A DNA stretch of 64,000 bases from Mytilus galloprovincialis (Eukaryota > Mollusca > Bivalvia > Mytilida > Mytilidae). Position 1 is the stretch's first letter, and each line of letters begins with the position of its first letter. Location: assembly GCF_965363235.1 (NCBI RefSeq), contig NC_134840.1:60072793-60136792 (forward strand). Reading direction: 5' to 3'. Below the pieces are notes generated by a model. The model searched no databases. It was given only the letters and a program-made list of their open reading frames with translations, and had not been told where the DNA came from. Position numbers and translations under genes: made by a program. Positions 12,216-23,748 of the stretch are shown here, piece by piece.

Positions 12216-13658
12216 TAGACGGGTTGGGTTAAACTAGTTTGTTGGCGACAATCCAACTTAGTGTTGCAAATATATGCATATTTGGCGTATTTCTCAACAT
12301 TAGCAACTTAAACAAGACAAAAACTACAAATACGCATTACAATCGAAATTGCCAATTAAATCCTTTACAATTTATTGTTTTCAAACAGACGACATCTCCT
12401 CCACTCATCTTATGTGTTTGTATATTTTGAAAATTTATATTAGAGGGGGGAAAAAATCTTCAGTAGCAAATACAGTCAAAACGTAAAGACTTTCAAACAC
12501 GCTAATGGACGCATTGATTAGAGTTGTTGATGCCTCATTTATTTTTCAATGCTTTATTCCTTTTAAATATTTTGCTATTTTCGTGGAACTATACTAGAAA
12601 GAGAATAACTGTATCCGGCAAACATGATCAGTAGACCATGCAAGATTCACATGTACCTCAGCAATATCGTCAAGGATATCATTGAGAAGTTATTATGCTT
12701 GTTATCTTTAAACTATTATACGATTGAGTGAAACTGTAATGACCAGAAGGACAACATCTTCGTATTTTCAATTGACTCTTAATATGGATTGTTATGCTTA
12801 TGGATTAGCATAATTCTTATAAGCACCAGTCAAGATAAACCCTCTTCCATAAACTTATATATAATATACGTTTCCACCATTTTGTTTGTGACATACGATT
12901 TAATCATATCTTGTAAACATTCAAGACCAAAGTGCCTGGGATTATCATACGAATGCTTGCATATGCATGCCGGATGAACCTGCCTTCACGCCAACGTATA
13001 AGTTGTTATTTTGTAAATTACAGAAATGGACATTAGGAAATACACACAAAAATTTAGTAAGAAACACTTTCCTTTTTTCTGTAATGTTTAGACTGACGCA
13101 AAAAAAAAAATTAATCGAAACATACGGAAAAAGTTTCACGGCCATGTACAAAACAAACCAAGGAATAAAAGTGTAACATGGCAAAAAAGGTGTAATACGA
13201 TGTATAATATGGTATACAATTACAGTTTTCTGTTGCGGTCAACATTTGTTTTTGTCAACCCCCACCCTCCCACAGTGTAGCATGTATTGCCCTATACGAA
13301 AAGACTAGCTCAAATGCTAAGCTTTAATTACAATAATGATAATTCAACATGTAGTCAATTTCTGTATTTTGGATAACCTCAACAGTCAGTCTTGCTGCAA
13401 CATTTTTATTATATATTTCATTTCATATATTAAAAACTAACGTGACCAGAATGGTGAATGATGAAATAAAGAGGCACTCTTAATTTCATGATGTGCTGTC
13501 TTTTTACCGTCCAAGTGCTCATTAGTACATTTCTTCCTTATAGTGTAATTGAAAACTAATAAAAAAACGTTAAAGTGTTTCGTCAGACTAAGAATTGTCA
13601 ATTTCAAAGTCTGCTAACAATTTGTTTCTCAAGTAATTTTTGAACTCAAACTTATCGA
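12216..13658. other. AT-rich spacer, nothing recognised
   Basis: No coding region with family resemblance, no RNA gene and no clear terminal repeats were seen. Short open frames overlap on both strands and look random. Confidence 0.4.
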
Positions 13659-13667
13659 AATCAAACC

Positions 13668-14005
13668 ACAGGCGCTTGGGTATATGATACAGATCATTTA
13701 TTTTTTTATTTTTTTGTTGTTTACTAAAATATTCAATTTTCTATATTTATAATACATATCTATCACTTCTGTGCATGTCTCACCTAGTTTCGAGTGATTT
13801 ATACGATTCAGAGAAAAACCCAATTTGTCTTGGTATGGATAGTAAAATTGGGGTTTTACTCTGAGTCGTTTAAATCACTCGAAACTAACTGAGACATGCA
13901 CAGAAGTGACAGATATATGTATTATAAACATAGAAAATTGAAAATTTTAATCAACAACAAAAACATTTAAACAAAATATTTGTATCATATACCCAAGCGC
14001 ATGCG
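13668..14005. mobile_element. 338-bp fold-back element with 9-bp target duplication
   Basis: Two arms of about 150 bp pair: 'GCGCTTGGGTATATGATACA' near 13672 is answered by 'GTATCATATACCCAAGCGC' ending at 14000. Inner blocks also pair ('CACTTCTGTGCATGTCTCA' / 'TGAGACATGCACAGAAGTG'). The direct repeat AATCAAACC occurs at 13659-13667 and 14006-14014. Long terminal inverted repeats with a 9-bp duplication are characteristic of Mutator-like elements; that assignment is inference. Confidence 0.85.
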
Positions 14006-14135
14006 AATCAAACCCCCCATTTTTTGTTTTAAAATATATCTATTCAAAACTTACTGTAAAGGTCGAACATATAAATTTCTATATATCACTCCAAAACCAC
14101 TTATCACAATACTTACTGGAAAAAGGTGTGAAGTA

Positions 14136-14330
14136 CAAAGATAAAAGAAGATGTGGTATGAGTGTCAATGAGACAACTCTCCATCCAAGTCACAATTTGC
14201 AAAAGTGAATGTACGGTCTTCAACACGGTGACTTGGCTAACAGAACAGCAAGCTATAAAGGGCCCCAAAATGACTAGTGTGAAACTATTCCAACAGGAAA
14301 AACAAACGATCTAATCTATATGAACTAATG
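14136..14330 (+). repeat. Mytilus-type dispersed repeat A
   Basis: A well-preserved 5' part: 'GAAGATGTGGTATGAGTGTC', 'AATGAGACAACTCTCCATCC', 'AACAGCAAGCTATAAAGGGC'. Confidence 0.85.
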
Positions 14331-14842
14331 ATGAATTTAATTTGAAAGTCTAGTATGAGGGTTTACGGTTATATTGGAAAAGGTCAAATTATTCTACATT
14401 TAAAGGATGAAATCATATTTAACAGTGTTAGAGTTAGAGTTCGATAAGGCTGTCAAACTAATGGAATTTACTAATGGAAAAGAAAAAAGAAGACCCAAAT
14501 TTAAAACAATGGTGAAATGGCATGGCCTGCTTTATCGACTATGATTGAAAATCTTATGTTGAAAACTACTTACTGAGAAAATGGACTTATTCTCGAAACA
14601 CTAACAATTACATCAGAACCATGAAATTGGCATCATTTTCCCATTTTAACCCCGGCAAAAGGACAGGTATACATCTTACAACTACTCTATATACATTAAT
14701 GTACATCAAATGAGATTAAAATATTGGTTTAAAGTAATTATGAAACGCACATACTGTTTCCCATTGAAACATGAGTTGAGGTAAAGTGCAAATGAACCCT
14801 GGTGATACATTATCCAGCTGTATACACATAATTAGTATCGAA

Positions 14843-15060
14843 TTCATAACAGTGTGGCTATGGACATTGATTGGCGCACTTTAATATCCCATTGACTGGG
14901 ACAGATTAGGTGAACGTTCGTCTATAACGCCCATTGCTCACGACGTCCTTAATATGAACATTTAAACCGTGGGGTCACCAAAGGTTCTCAACGCCTATAT
15001 AAAATAATTCGAAATACTAATCAGGAATTTGTGTTTTGATTTATATTGATTAATTAAACG
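14843..15060. mobile_element. Solo half of the 443-bp palindromic MITE
   Basis: It matches one arm of the elements at 28967 and 46817 ('ACAGTGTGGCTATGGACATT', 'GTGGGGTCACCAAAGGTTCT') but lacks the mirror arm. It is more diverged than the two full copies, so it is probably older or deleted. Confidence 0.8.
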
Positions 15061-15584
15061 TCCTTTACTTGTGTTTTTGTTATGTTTCGACAATCAATTT
15101 TCATAATAAGATATCGCAAAGCCATGTTCTTTCAGAAAAAAGAATGACTTACTGAATGCATGTATTGATTGATTATCTTTTTCGGATTTAACAATTGCGA
15201 TTGTCGAGTTATGTAATCTTTTAACTTTTATCTGGTCTAATTTTATTTTAGAACGAATGCATAATCCACTTTCAAAAGTTGTGCAAATACGAAACATAAA
15301 GACAAAATATACTTCTGCCCCGTCTTTTTCGTACTTGAAAGTCATTGGATAGTAAGAAAGCTATTTGGATTAAACCTTGTGAAATTTGCATGCATTTACG
15401 TTATTGTATTGGCAAAATGTATCATTTGGTGTATATAGGAAACTTAAACCGTTCTGCTATACTGCTACTATACTTGTGAAAAACACTTGGCAACAGAAAC
15501 GCATTCATCTTATCTATATAAAAAAATCGACCCAATTTACATAGAAATGGACGTCTTCGTGCATTTGTGATCGCAAATAAAATA

Positions 15585-15696
15585 TGTTCCGGACCTTATG
15601 AGTATTTGGACCATACGTGTATGGTTGGACCATATTAGTATACCCTTATGGTCATGATATATGCGTATGGTCCAAATACTCATATGGTCCGGAACA
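15585..15696. repeat. 112-bp hairpin with GGACCATA motifs
   Basis: 'TGTTCCGGACC' with 'ATGAGTATTTGGACCATACG' is mirrored by 'CGTATGGTCCAAATACTCAT' with 'GGTCCGGAACA'. Extra GGACCATA words sit in the loop. A tiny MITE is likely. Confidence 0.8.
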
Positions 15697-15795
15697 CATA
15701 CATGATATTCTGTGTGTTGTCGGTCGTCTATTAACTTTTTTCTTTTGTTGATGGATTTGACGTCTTTCTGTGAGTGATTATTTGTTCATGACTTA

Positions 15796-16108
15796 GGCAG
15801 CAACCATTTGATTTTCTGGGGGGGGGGGGGGGGGGGGGCTATGGTTTTTTTTTCTGTACAAACTTTTTTTTTTCGCCTGCGGCGAAAAACAATCTATTTT
15901 TTTCGCGACAAGTCGAAAACAATTTTTTTCTTTCAATTTTAGCATTACATATAGTGGCAGCAGAGGGTGAAACAAACAATTTTTTTTTCTCAGAATCAAA
16001 AACAAATTATTTTTTTCTCCAAAAACTGGAAACAAACTTTTTTTCCAAAAAAAACCATAGCCCCCCCCCCCCCCCCCCGCCCCCCCAGAAAATCAAATGG
16101 TTGCTGCC
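15796..16108. mobile_element. 313-bp MITE with poly-G/poly-C arms, copy A (TSD TTA)
   Basis: Ends are 'GGCAGCAACCATTTGATTTT' and its reverse complement, flanked by TTA at 15793-15795 and 16109-16111. A run of 21 G (15818-15838) on one side faces about 18 C plus a second C run on the other. A 3-bp TTA duplication with G-starting termini fits PIF/Harbinger (inference). A second copy lies at 46345-46665 in the opposite orientation. Confidence 0.9.
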
Positions 16109-16199
16109 TTAAAACTTACTTGCAAATAATTTAAAAACAAGACTTGATTTATAAAAATGTCCAAACAAACCATGATTTTTTTTTAAACATACATCACAT

Positions 16200-18110
16200 C
16201 CATTGCAAAAGGCTAACATTCGCCAGGTCTTTAATTTCAACTAAGTGAGTTGACTAAATTAATGTTGCGGACCATTTTCCAATTTCCATGCGGTATCCCT
16301 ATTTTTTTTCTCGCTCATCTTTTATGTTTGTTTTTTTCATCCCAAGACCTCTTGGAGCTTTCATTCTATAAAGTGTGTATTTTGCTAATGGTCGAAGGCC
16401 ATAGGGGGACCTATAGCTTGATAACGCCTGTTGGTCCCTGGAAAGAATGTGTCTGATTGCCTATCACACTTCATATTCTTATTTTAACATGCAGTTATAT
16501 CTATGATAAGAATGAAAATTGAATTGTCATTGAGACAAAAACCCAACCAAAGAGCAAAAAAAAAAAAGAAAAAAAAAGCCCAAGGCAACATGTAGATCTT
16601 TCGTATCAAGGGAATTGCTATAAATATATTTATTTCAGGTTAATAGTATTAGGCCATACTCAAGTTATAAAATAGATCTTGTCAACTTTTTCAACCAGCT
16701 TCTATGTTTCTATAATGCACTGTTCATCTTTTTTGGGCTTCGACTTTTCCATTGGACAGACAATTTTGTTTTCGACTGTTTTAAAAAGATGCATTTTTTT
16801 ACAAAATCATACAAGTAAGGAGTCTCTGGCCTTTGGTAGTGTTGTATGTTAATTAATGTTTGTTTATTTATTTGTTTAGGAAATAAGTATGACGTACATT
16901 TTCACTGAACTAGGACACTTTTTATAATAGTTTTTCGATATCGCTCGGGCAAAAATAATCATGAATATAATGCCTACCCATGTTAAAACTACAATAAAGT
17001 ATAGTTTGCATCAATTATTTCTTGAACCTACCATTTTTTTTTTTGTCTGTGTTGGATTTGTGTGGCATTGAAAAAAACGGGTATCAACTACACAGTGCAG
17101 CTTCCAACAAGAATACAAGATTTATTGATTTTCAAAATGCGACCAAAATAAAAAATTTGCTCGCAGCGGAAAAAATTCAACAGTTTGATTTTCATTGAAA
17201 TAAAATAATTGTTATGATTTACACACCGTTACTTTTTCCAATATAAATATTCGTACTATTTTGTTTGTTGTTTCCTTTATAAATTTACATCATTTTTAAA
17301 AAGACCACGCGTCTTCGATATTTAGAAGACTATAAAAGCGATGTTCATTATCTTTCTTCTGCTGTAAGTTTAATTTAGTTATTTTGTGTCATAATTGCCA
17401 TCTCGTATGTTTTAAATTTGAATAAAGAAGATTCAGGTTGTCTTATACGTCAATGATACACACAAAAAAAAACGATAACAAATAAAATAAGGTGCAACAT
17501 TCATTCTCCATGAAAAGAATACATCACATGGATGTAATTTTTGTAAGAAAAATACCAATTTCGTGAGAAGTTGTGTGTTGGACTTGAAGAGCCAAGGCAA
17601 ACTGACAAATATCTGAATGAACGAATCGATTTATGGTATATAAAAAAAACAAAGCCCACATGGTTAGCATTGAATAAATAGAAGGCCACTCTTAAATGAT
17701 CACAACGTAGAAGTTTTTGTTCTCTTAATCAATAAGATATTTTCTGAAATAACGCGGGTCCCTATTAACTTAAAAGTTTTTTTGTTTTTTTTTACCATGA
17801 ATAAACTTTTTTTTTTTATTATTATTTATTGATATCAGCTCTGGACATTAATATTCTTAAAAGTGAAACTGTTGTAAGTGATGGTATAACAATTATTTAA
17901 AATAAATTCCTTAAATGATATGTGAAAAGAAAGTTTCATTTTATGTATCAAAATGTGTAACAAATGATTATTTAAATCCCCACTTGAAGGCCTCCGATAG
18001 ACTGAGTGAGCATAAAATCATCGCCCACGACAAACAAGTTAAAGGTAAACTTTTCAGTACAATTACTAATAAACGTTTTACTGTCGACCACACTGTTATG
18101 AATTTCGTTC
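16200..18110. other. AT-rich spacer with repeat scraps
   Basis: 16370-16480 and 16820-16920 resemble fragments of dispersed repeats ('GTATGACGTACATTTTCACT'). The remainder is homopolymer-rich non-coding DNA. Open frames here are short and unrecognised. Confidence 0.4.
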
Positions 18111-19321
18111 TAGAGGTGGGACATTTAAAGACGTATCGTATCCGTATCTGATACGTTGACGTATATGAACGTATCTGTGGGTTATTGCTTATAATTCATT
18201 ATTTATGTGTTTAGATAGAACATGTTTATATGTTTTATTTTTGTTTTGTTAGATGTCTTTCGGTCATTAGCACGATTTTTTTTTTATTACACGATAGTTT
18301 TCAACCAATTTATGTTTACTTGTTTATAACTAAACACTCGATATTTAAACCTTTAATCATCACTTTTCAGACATGAATTTAAATAAAAACCTTGAAAATG
18401 CTAATAATTGAGTAAAAACTGTGATAAAAATTGCTAGAACAGGGAAAGAGAGGGAACAAAAAGGGATAGGGTGATGACAATTTTTGTTCTCTTTCATTTT
18501 TAATGTTTGAAAAAAAACTATTGCCTGCTAATTCATAAATGTATTATTATTGGTATCAGTCATCAATCCGACTCTGCTTATGTTGAATGGTTCAGTCCCC
18601 ATTTATCCCCAAATTTAAAGTGCGCGTATAAATATTGTTAACGTTAACTTTATTTGTTTTATAATTTAACTTCACGCCTAGATTATTCTACTGATTTAAA
18701 TATCGGGTGTTAAAAAACATATACAAGTATATGGATTGACACGAAAAACACGTGATTGTAAAATGTGTGTAAATGTTATCTTCTGCCGCATAATTGTGGG
18801 ACTGCTGGGCGTTTAGCAACTAACAATCAATCAATCAAAATTGTCACGGTTATAGGAAGTGTGAATATATGTATCGTAGAAACATAACTTTTAGGGCAAT
18901 AAATGTAAAAATAGATTTGAAAAATTAGGATTATGGTATACAAGAAGCAATAATGTAAATCCATCTTATATATCTATTAAACAATTATTAAAAAACAATT
19001 CAGTTTATATTAAAAATGAAAGAGACAACACAATGTCGTTGTCCTTTGACTATGTCTTCCAACTCCTATTCTCTCTATTGCTATATATGTATTTTAACAA
19101 TAACCAATAGATACGTCAACCAGTGGCGGATCCAGAACTTTTCCTAAAAAGGGGGGGGGGGGCGCTGACTGACCTAAGGGGGGCCCACTCCAGTCATGCA
19201 TCAGTGATTCCCTATATAATCAACCAAATTTTTCCCACAAAAGACCCCCCCCCCCCCTTGGATCCGCCTATGTCAACGTATCAGATACAGATACGATACG
19301 TCTTTAAATGTCCCACTTCTA
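18111..19321. mobile_element. About 1.2-kb non-autonomous TIR element
   Basis: The terminal inverted repeat of about 55 bp begins 'TAGAGGTGGGACATTTAAAG' at the left and ends with the mirror 'CTTTAAATGTCCCACTTCTA' at 19321. Its subterminal part repeats GATACG/CGTATC. No transposase frame is seen. A TA may be the target duplication, but this is ambiguous. The MITE at 19121-19272 has inserted into its right terminal repeat. Confidence 0.85.
19121..19272. mobile_element. 152-bp MITE, GGCGGATCC family, copy 2 (TSD TCAAC)
   Basis: Begins 'CAGTGGCGGATCCAG' and ends 'GGATCCGCCTATG', flanked by TCAAC at 19116-19120 and 19273-19277. Inside it shares 'CCAGTCATGCATCAGTGATT' with copy 1 (one or two changes). 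It sits in the terminal repeat of the 18111-19321 element, so it is younger. Confidence 0.9.
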
Positions 19322-19825
19322 TCAAGGACACCTCTGACTCGGTATATGTATCGCTATGTCTTAAATAGTTATCCCATGAGGACGCGGTGTGTCAATGTAA
19401 GATCACCCCGATGGCCGAATGGGATAACTATTTTACATCCAGGCTGTTATAGATTAGACTAAAAACCATTTACAATTCATAAAATCTAGTTTAGAACGCC
19501 ACACAACCATAATAATATACTTTATATATTACTATATGATGTGTACCCTTTATGACCCCGAACACGATGAGTAGATATCAACCAATGCCAACTCGCCCCA
19601 ATGGCAAATCGACCCACACTATATCGCCACTTTAAAAAAAATCGCCCCCCTCTTGTTTACTGACTCGCCCCACTTTTGAAACGTAGTAAAATCAAATTGA
19701 ACAGTCTGACAACTCACTTATTAACGAAAAGGGTTTAAACTCCACTGAATAAAGGTCTGCCAACTCGCCTCACTTTTAAAAATATCTTGTTTCCTTTAAG
19801 TATGTTAAGTTACTAAAGTTCGTAT

Positions 19826-19905
19826 CCAGTCGTCCTAGTGTATTGGTATGTGTCGTGGCTTGGTATGCTAAAGGTTTTGAGTTCGAATCCCTGTGAATTT
19901 TGATA
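19826..19905 (+). repeat. tRNA-like sequence (SINE head or tRNA relic)
   Basis: A B-box 'GAGTTCGAATCCC' lies downstream of an A-box-like 'CCTAGTGTATTGG' at roughly tRNA spacing. Stems are imperfect and I cannot fold a clean acceptor stem, so it is not called as a tRNA gene. Confidence 0.4.
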
Positions 19906-20571
19906 GATAGTCTTTTCCGTATAATTAATCATAAGTTTTATAGTTTATTTGACATTCCCGCCAAAATGTTACAGAACAAAGGAAAGCATGCATCACAATG
20001 AAACTGAAACGGGGGTGAGCTGGTAGGGGTGATCAGGCTCAGATCAACCCTGTTAGAACCAAGGAGCTGGGATGTAATGCATTTTACGACATTCGTCACA
20101 GGCGAGATAATAAAACCATACATTCATTCGCAAATTATTGAAATCAGGTCAGCAAGTTAAAGAGTGTTTATGAAGAGCGTTTTGATTTTGTCTCTATGTT
20201 ATTTATTATGACCAAAATTCTATTTCTTGTATTTTCATCAAATTCATATAAGTGTTACAAAACTCGAGAGAGTAAATAACACATTTGTAAGGAAAGGGGC
20301 ACATTCAAACTCATTGGAATACATATAGTAGCCTGTTTATTTTTTGTTTTGATAGTGTTAAGGGGAAAATGAAGAAGACTGTCTCCTTCTTTAAAAAAAA
20401 TACTGCTTATTTCCTTTCCGTTTTGCGTGACGTATGATTCATGTCAGAAACGAGCAAGATTGGGCGACGGGTTTAATATATAGTAGATAATATTATGGAG
20501 ATGTTTTAGAGGCACTATATTATATAATGTCATTTTGATTCCATTATTTTCAAATTAGTCTCATTGAACTT

Positions 20572-20605
<34 letters not shown>

Positions 20606-21992
20606 ATATACAACTCGTCTAAACATCAACCCAACAATGTTAGATCTGTAAATTTGCGCCGGGATTCGAACCCATGCTACTGTGATATCGTGACACCAAA
20701 TCGCCTGCACTGCAGCCGTCCCGCTAGACCACACGACCACCTGGGCTCTTAAAAAAAGAGCTTTCGGTGGCCATATGTTACCTTTCCACGTCAGTTTTAA
20801 TCTAGCGGCGTACTATATTACATGATATATAAGGCATGAAGATGTTATTGTTACAGATCAGCTAAATTATCTATAGTAAAGGATCCTACAAATTAATGTA
20901 AGATACAGTCACAGAAAATAATTATATTCATAAGTACGTCTGAGTCAGTGACAACCCTACAACAGATGTATCCATCAATGATGGTGATACATGACTGTGT
21001 ACATAATGTATATACAACTCGTCTAAACATCAACCCAACAATGTTAGATCTGTAAATTTGCTTTCGCAAATTTTTGGTTCTTCCCTCGCCGGGATTCGAA
21101 CCCATGCTACTGTGATATCGTGACACCAAATCGCCTGCACTGCAGCCGTCCCGCTAGACCACACGACCACCTGGGCTCTCAAAAAAAGAGCTTTCGGTGG
21201 CCATATGTTACCTTTCCACGTCAGTTTTAATCTAGCGGCGTACTACAGTACATGATATATAAGGCATGAAGATGTTATTGTTACAGATCAGCTAAATTAT
21301 CTATAGTAAAGGATCCTACAAATTAATGTAAGATACAGTCACAGAAAATAATTATATTCATAAGTACGTCTGAGTCAGTGACAACCCTACAACAGATGTA
21401 TCCATCAATGATGGTGATACATGACTGTGTACATAATGTATATACAACTCGTCTAAACATCAACCCAACAATGTTAGATCTGTAAATTTGCTTTCGCAAA
21501 TTTTTGGTTCTTCCCTCGCCGGGATTCGAACCCATGCTACTGTGATATCGTAACACCAAATCGCCTGCACTGCAGCCGTCCCGCTAGACCCAGAGCTCCA
21601 GATAAGAATTCACAAATTGGGTTTTTTACCCACCATTTTCTTATATAATTGGGTGATAAAGTTTTTTGATTGCATTATCAATTCCAATTCACCCCTCATG
21701 TTAATATCAAATTGGGTTTTTCACCACCAAGCTCCTTAATGTATTGGGTTTTTTCATCAACACAATATTGAATATTTAGGCAATATCAACCCCAGATTTT
21801 TTTTCCATGTTTCTTTCTTTGTTTAGCTGTTTTATTTGGTTTAGGGTTAGGGTTAGGATTATTTGCTAGCTGTTTTATTTGGTTTATTGACTGAGAAGCA
21901 ATTGTAGGTTTAATTTGTGTTCCGTTTCAAACCTTCTGCCAGTTTTGTATTTTCTCATATAAACTGTAAAAAAACGGATATATATGTGTATT

Positions 21993-22278
21993 CACAGGCA
22001 CTCGTCTTATACCTTTGAGGCCCCTCATGGGGGGGGTCCTAGTAATCACATAATCACCATTTTTTTGCCAATATAATCACATAATCATTAAATATTTGCT
22101 TATCTTTAGTAATCAAATAATCATAAACTAAAAATACAGTCCTAGGTAATCAAATAATCATGAAATATTTGGCTTAATAATCAAATAATCATTAAAAAAA
22201 CGGCCAAGTAATCACATAATCAAAAACCCCATGAGGGCCCTCACCTTTATATAATAAATTCTGATACCAGTGCCTGTG
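21993..22278. mobile_element. Nested TIR element (8-bp TSD TGTGTATT)
   Basis: Ends 'CACAGGCACT' and 'AGTGCCTGTG' are flanked by TGTGTATT at 21985-21992 and 22279-22286. An 8-bp duplication fits hAT. Without the further insert at 22017-22242 only about 54 bp would remain, which is unusually short. Confidence 0.65.
22017..22242. mobile_element. 226-bp element with TAATCA array (6-bp TSD ACCTTT)
   Basis: Ends 'GAGGCCCCTCATGGGG' and 'CCCCATGAGGGCCCTC' are flanked by ACCTTT (22011-22016 and 22243-22248). The inside is an irregular array of 'TAATCAAATAATCAT' and 'TAATCACATAATCA'. This makes a third nesting level inside the SINE array. Confidence 0.8.
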
Positions 22279-23748
22279 TGTGTATTCATTAATTAACCGT
22301 AAAATGAAAAAAATAGTATATAAACTCTAATTATACTTGAATGTTTTTGTTTTATTCCAATTTTCATAAATCTGGGTTTAGTTGTCTTTTATTAGAACTT
22401 TTGGTTTCTGATGCTTTATCATGTCATAATTGATTTGGCCTTTCACTTTTTCCAACTGATTTCGTTTTTGAGGAAACCCTGCTTATATTAGCAATGTTCT
22501 CGTTAAGGTACGCACACACGCCTGTTTGTTCGATGGACGCTTCGTAAAAACACTGGCTGAGTCTTGTTATCATCATAACTTTCCCTAAGCTTTTCAAAAG
22601 AAGCAGAAAACATGCTTCTATTCAATATTTTTACCGGACATTCACTTTTGTTTTAATTCAATGTATGTTATGATAAATCCGAGCAATGCGAAAAAATATG
22701 ACTTCATGACACACGCTAATTGGATAAACGCCGAGAAGATCGAAATGTTTTCAAAAACACGTGTACCTATTGAGCAACGGAAAACTCTAACAGGGACCCA
22801 TTTCAGCTACTTGATGCAGGGATCTATTTTTAGAACGAAAGGAAATTTCCTATTATAAATATTATAAAAATAGTTTACGCAACGACTGTAAACAGATAAG
22901 GGTAAATAACGCAAATGGTAGTCAATAAAAGGGTTGAGAACTCATGGTTTTGGAATATAATTGGGTTTTCCTTTGAATTAATTGGGTTATTGAACCCTGC
23001 AATGGGCAATTGCATTGGGTTTTTTATTATTTGTATTGCGTGATCACGCAAATACGCAGCTTATCTGGAGCTCTGAGACCACACGACCACCTGGGCTCTC
23101 AAAAAAAGAGCTTTCGGTGGCCATATGTTACCTTTCCACGTCAGTTTTAATCTAGCGGCGTACTACAGTACATGATATATAAGGCATGAAGATGTTATTG
23201 TTACAGATCAGCTAAATTATCTATAGTAAAGGATCCTACAAATTAATGTAAGATACAGTCACAGAAAATAATTATATTCATAAGTACGTCTGAGTCAGTG
23301 ACAACCCTATATATAATATATATATATCAAGTCTATGAGCAAAAGGTTAAGGTCACTCGAGGAGGATTGAAAAAATCATTATATACATATCATGTATATG
23401 CAAGGATAAATCAGATGATTATTGCTATCTTATTGCTATAAATCGATTGTTATTTTCTGACGAAATACATCGTAGTATTAGTGTAATCACTACATACATT
23501 TTCATCAGTCTGAGTATTTATTGTCAGTTTGAACATTCCAATGTCATTTTATCGTTATCAACAAACGAAATACTACTGATACCGGTTAAACATCTCGTTA
23601 GAGACAAATATTCTATTTAACACCACAAAAATTCATTACTTATCATGGAAAAATACTTTGCACATTAACTGGTCATGTGAAAATGTAGGACGAACTTATG
23701 TAACTTGGACGTGGGAAATAAAGTCGGCAGAAAAACAGAAAAAAGAGA

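Larger units (their letters stand above)
21591..23075. mobile_element. 1485-bp TIR element inserted in SINE unit 3 (TSD AGACC)
   Basis: Starts 'CAGAGCTCCAGATAAG' and ends 'CTTATCTGGAGCTCTG'. AGACC flanks it at 21586-21590 and 23076-23080. Units 1 and 2 of the SINE array give the uninterrupted site 'CCGCTAGACCACACGACC'. The interior has no recognisable transposase and repeats 'AATTGGGTTTTTT' near both ends. It hosts nested elements at 21993-22278. A hAT-like non-autonomous element is inferred. Confidence 0.93.
20607..23309 (-). repeat. Tandem array of three SINE-containing units (about 430 bp)
   Basis: Units start at 20607, 21011 and 21441 with 'TATACAACTCGTCTAAACAT'. Unit 2 is 430 bp; unit 1 lacks an internal 26-bp block; unit 3 is split by a 1485-bp transposon and truncated at its end. 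On the minus strand each unit has pol III-type boxes 'TGTGGTCTAGCGGG' (A) and 'GGTTCGAATCCC' (B), marking a tRNA-derived SINE head. Units 1-3 are nearly identical where they overlap. (TA)n tracts border both sides. Membership of a named molluscan SINE family (for example RUDI) is possible but unverified. Confidence 0.85.

Noticed and set aside
19826-19905. Functional tRNA gene
   Set aside because: The B-box is good but the A-box and stems are imperfect and no clean acceptor stem could be formed.
20893-21559. Two identical 78-codon minus-strand frames
   Set aside because: They are the same stretch of the tandem SINE unit repeated; not a protein gene family.
21839-21865. Telomere-like TTAGGG words
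   Set aside because: Only two or three units inside a transposon; too short for an interstitial telomere claim.
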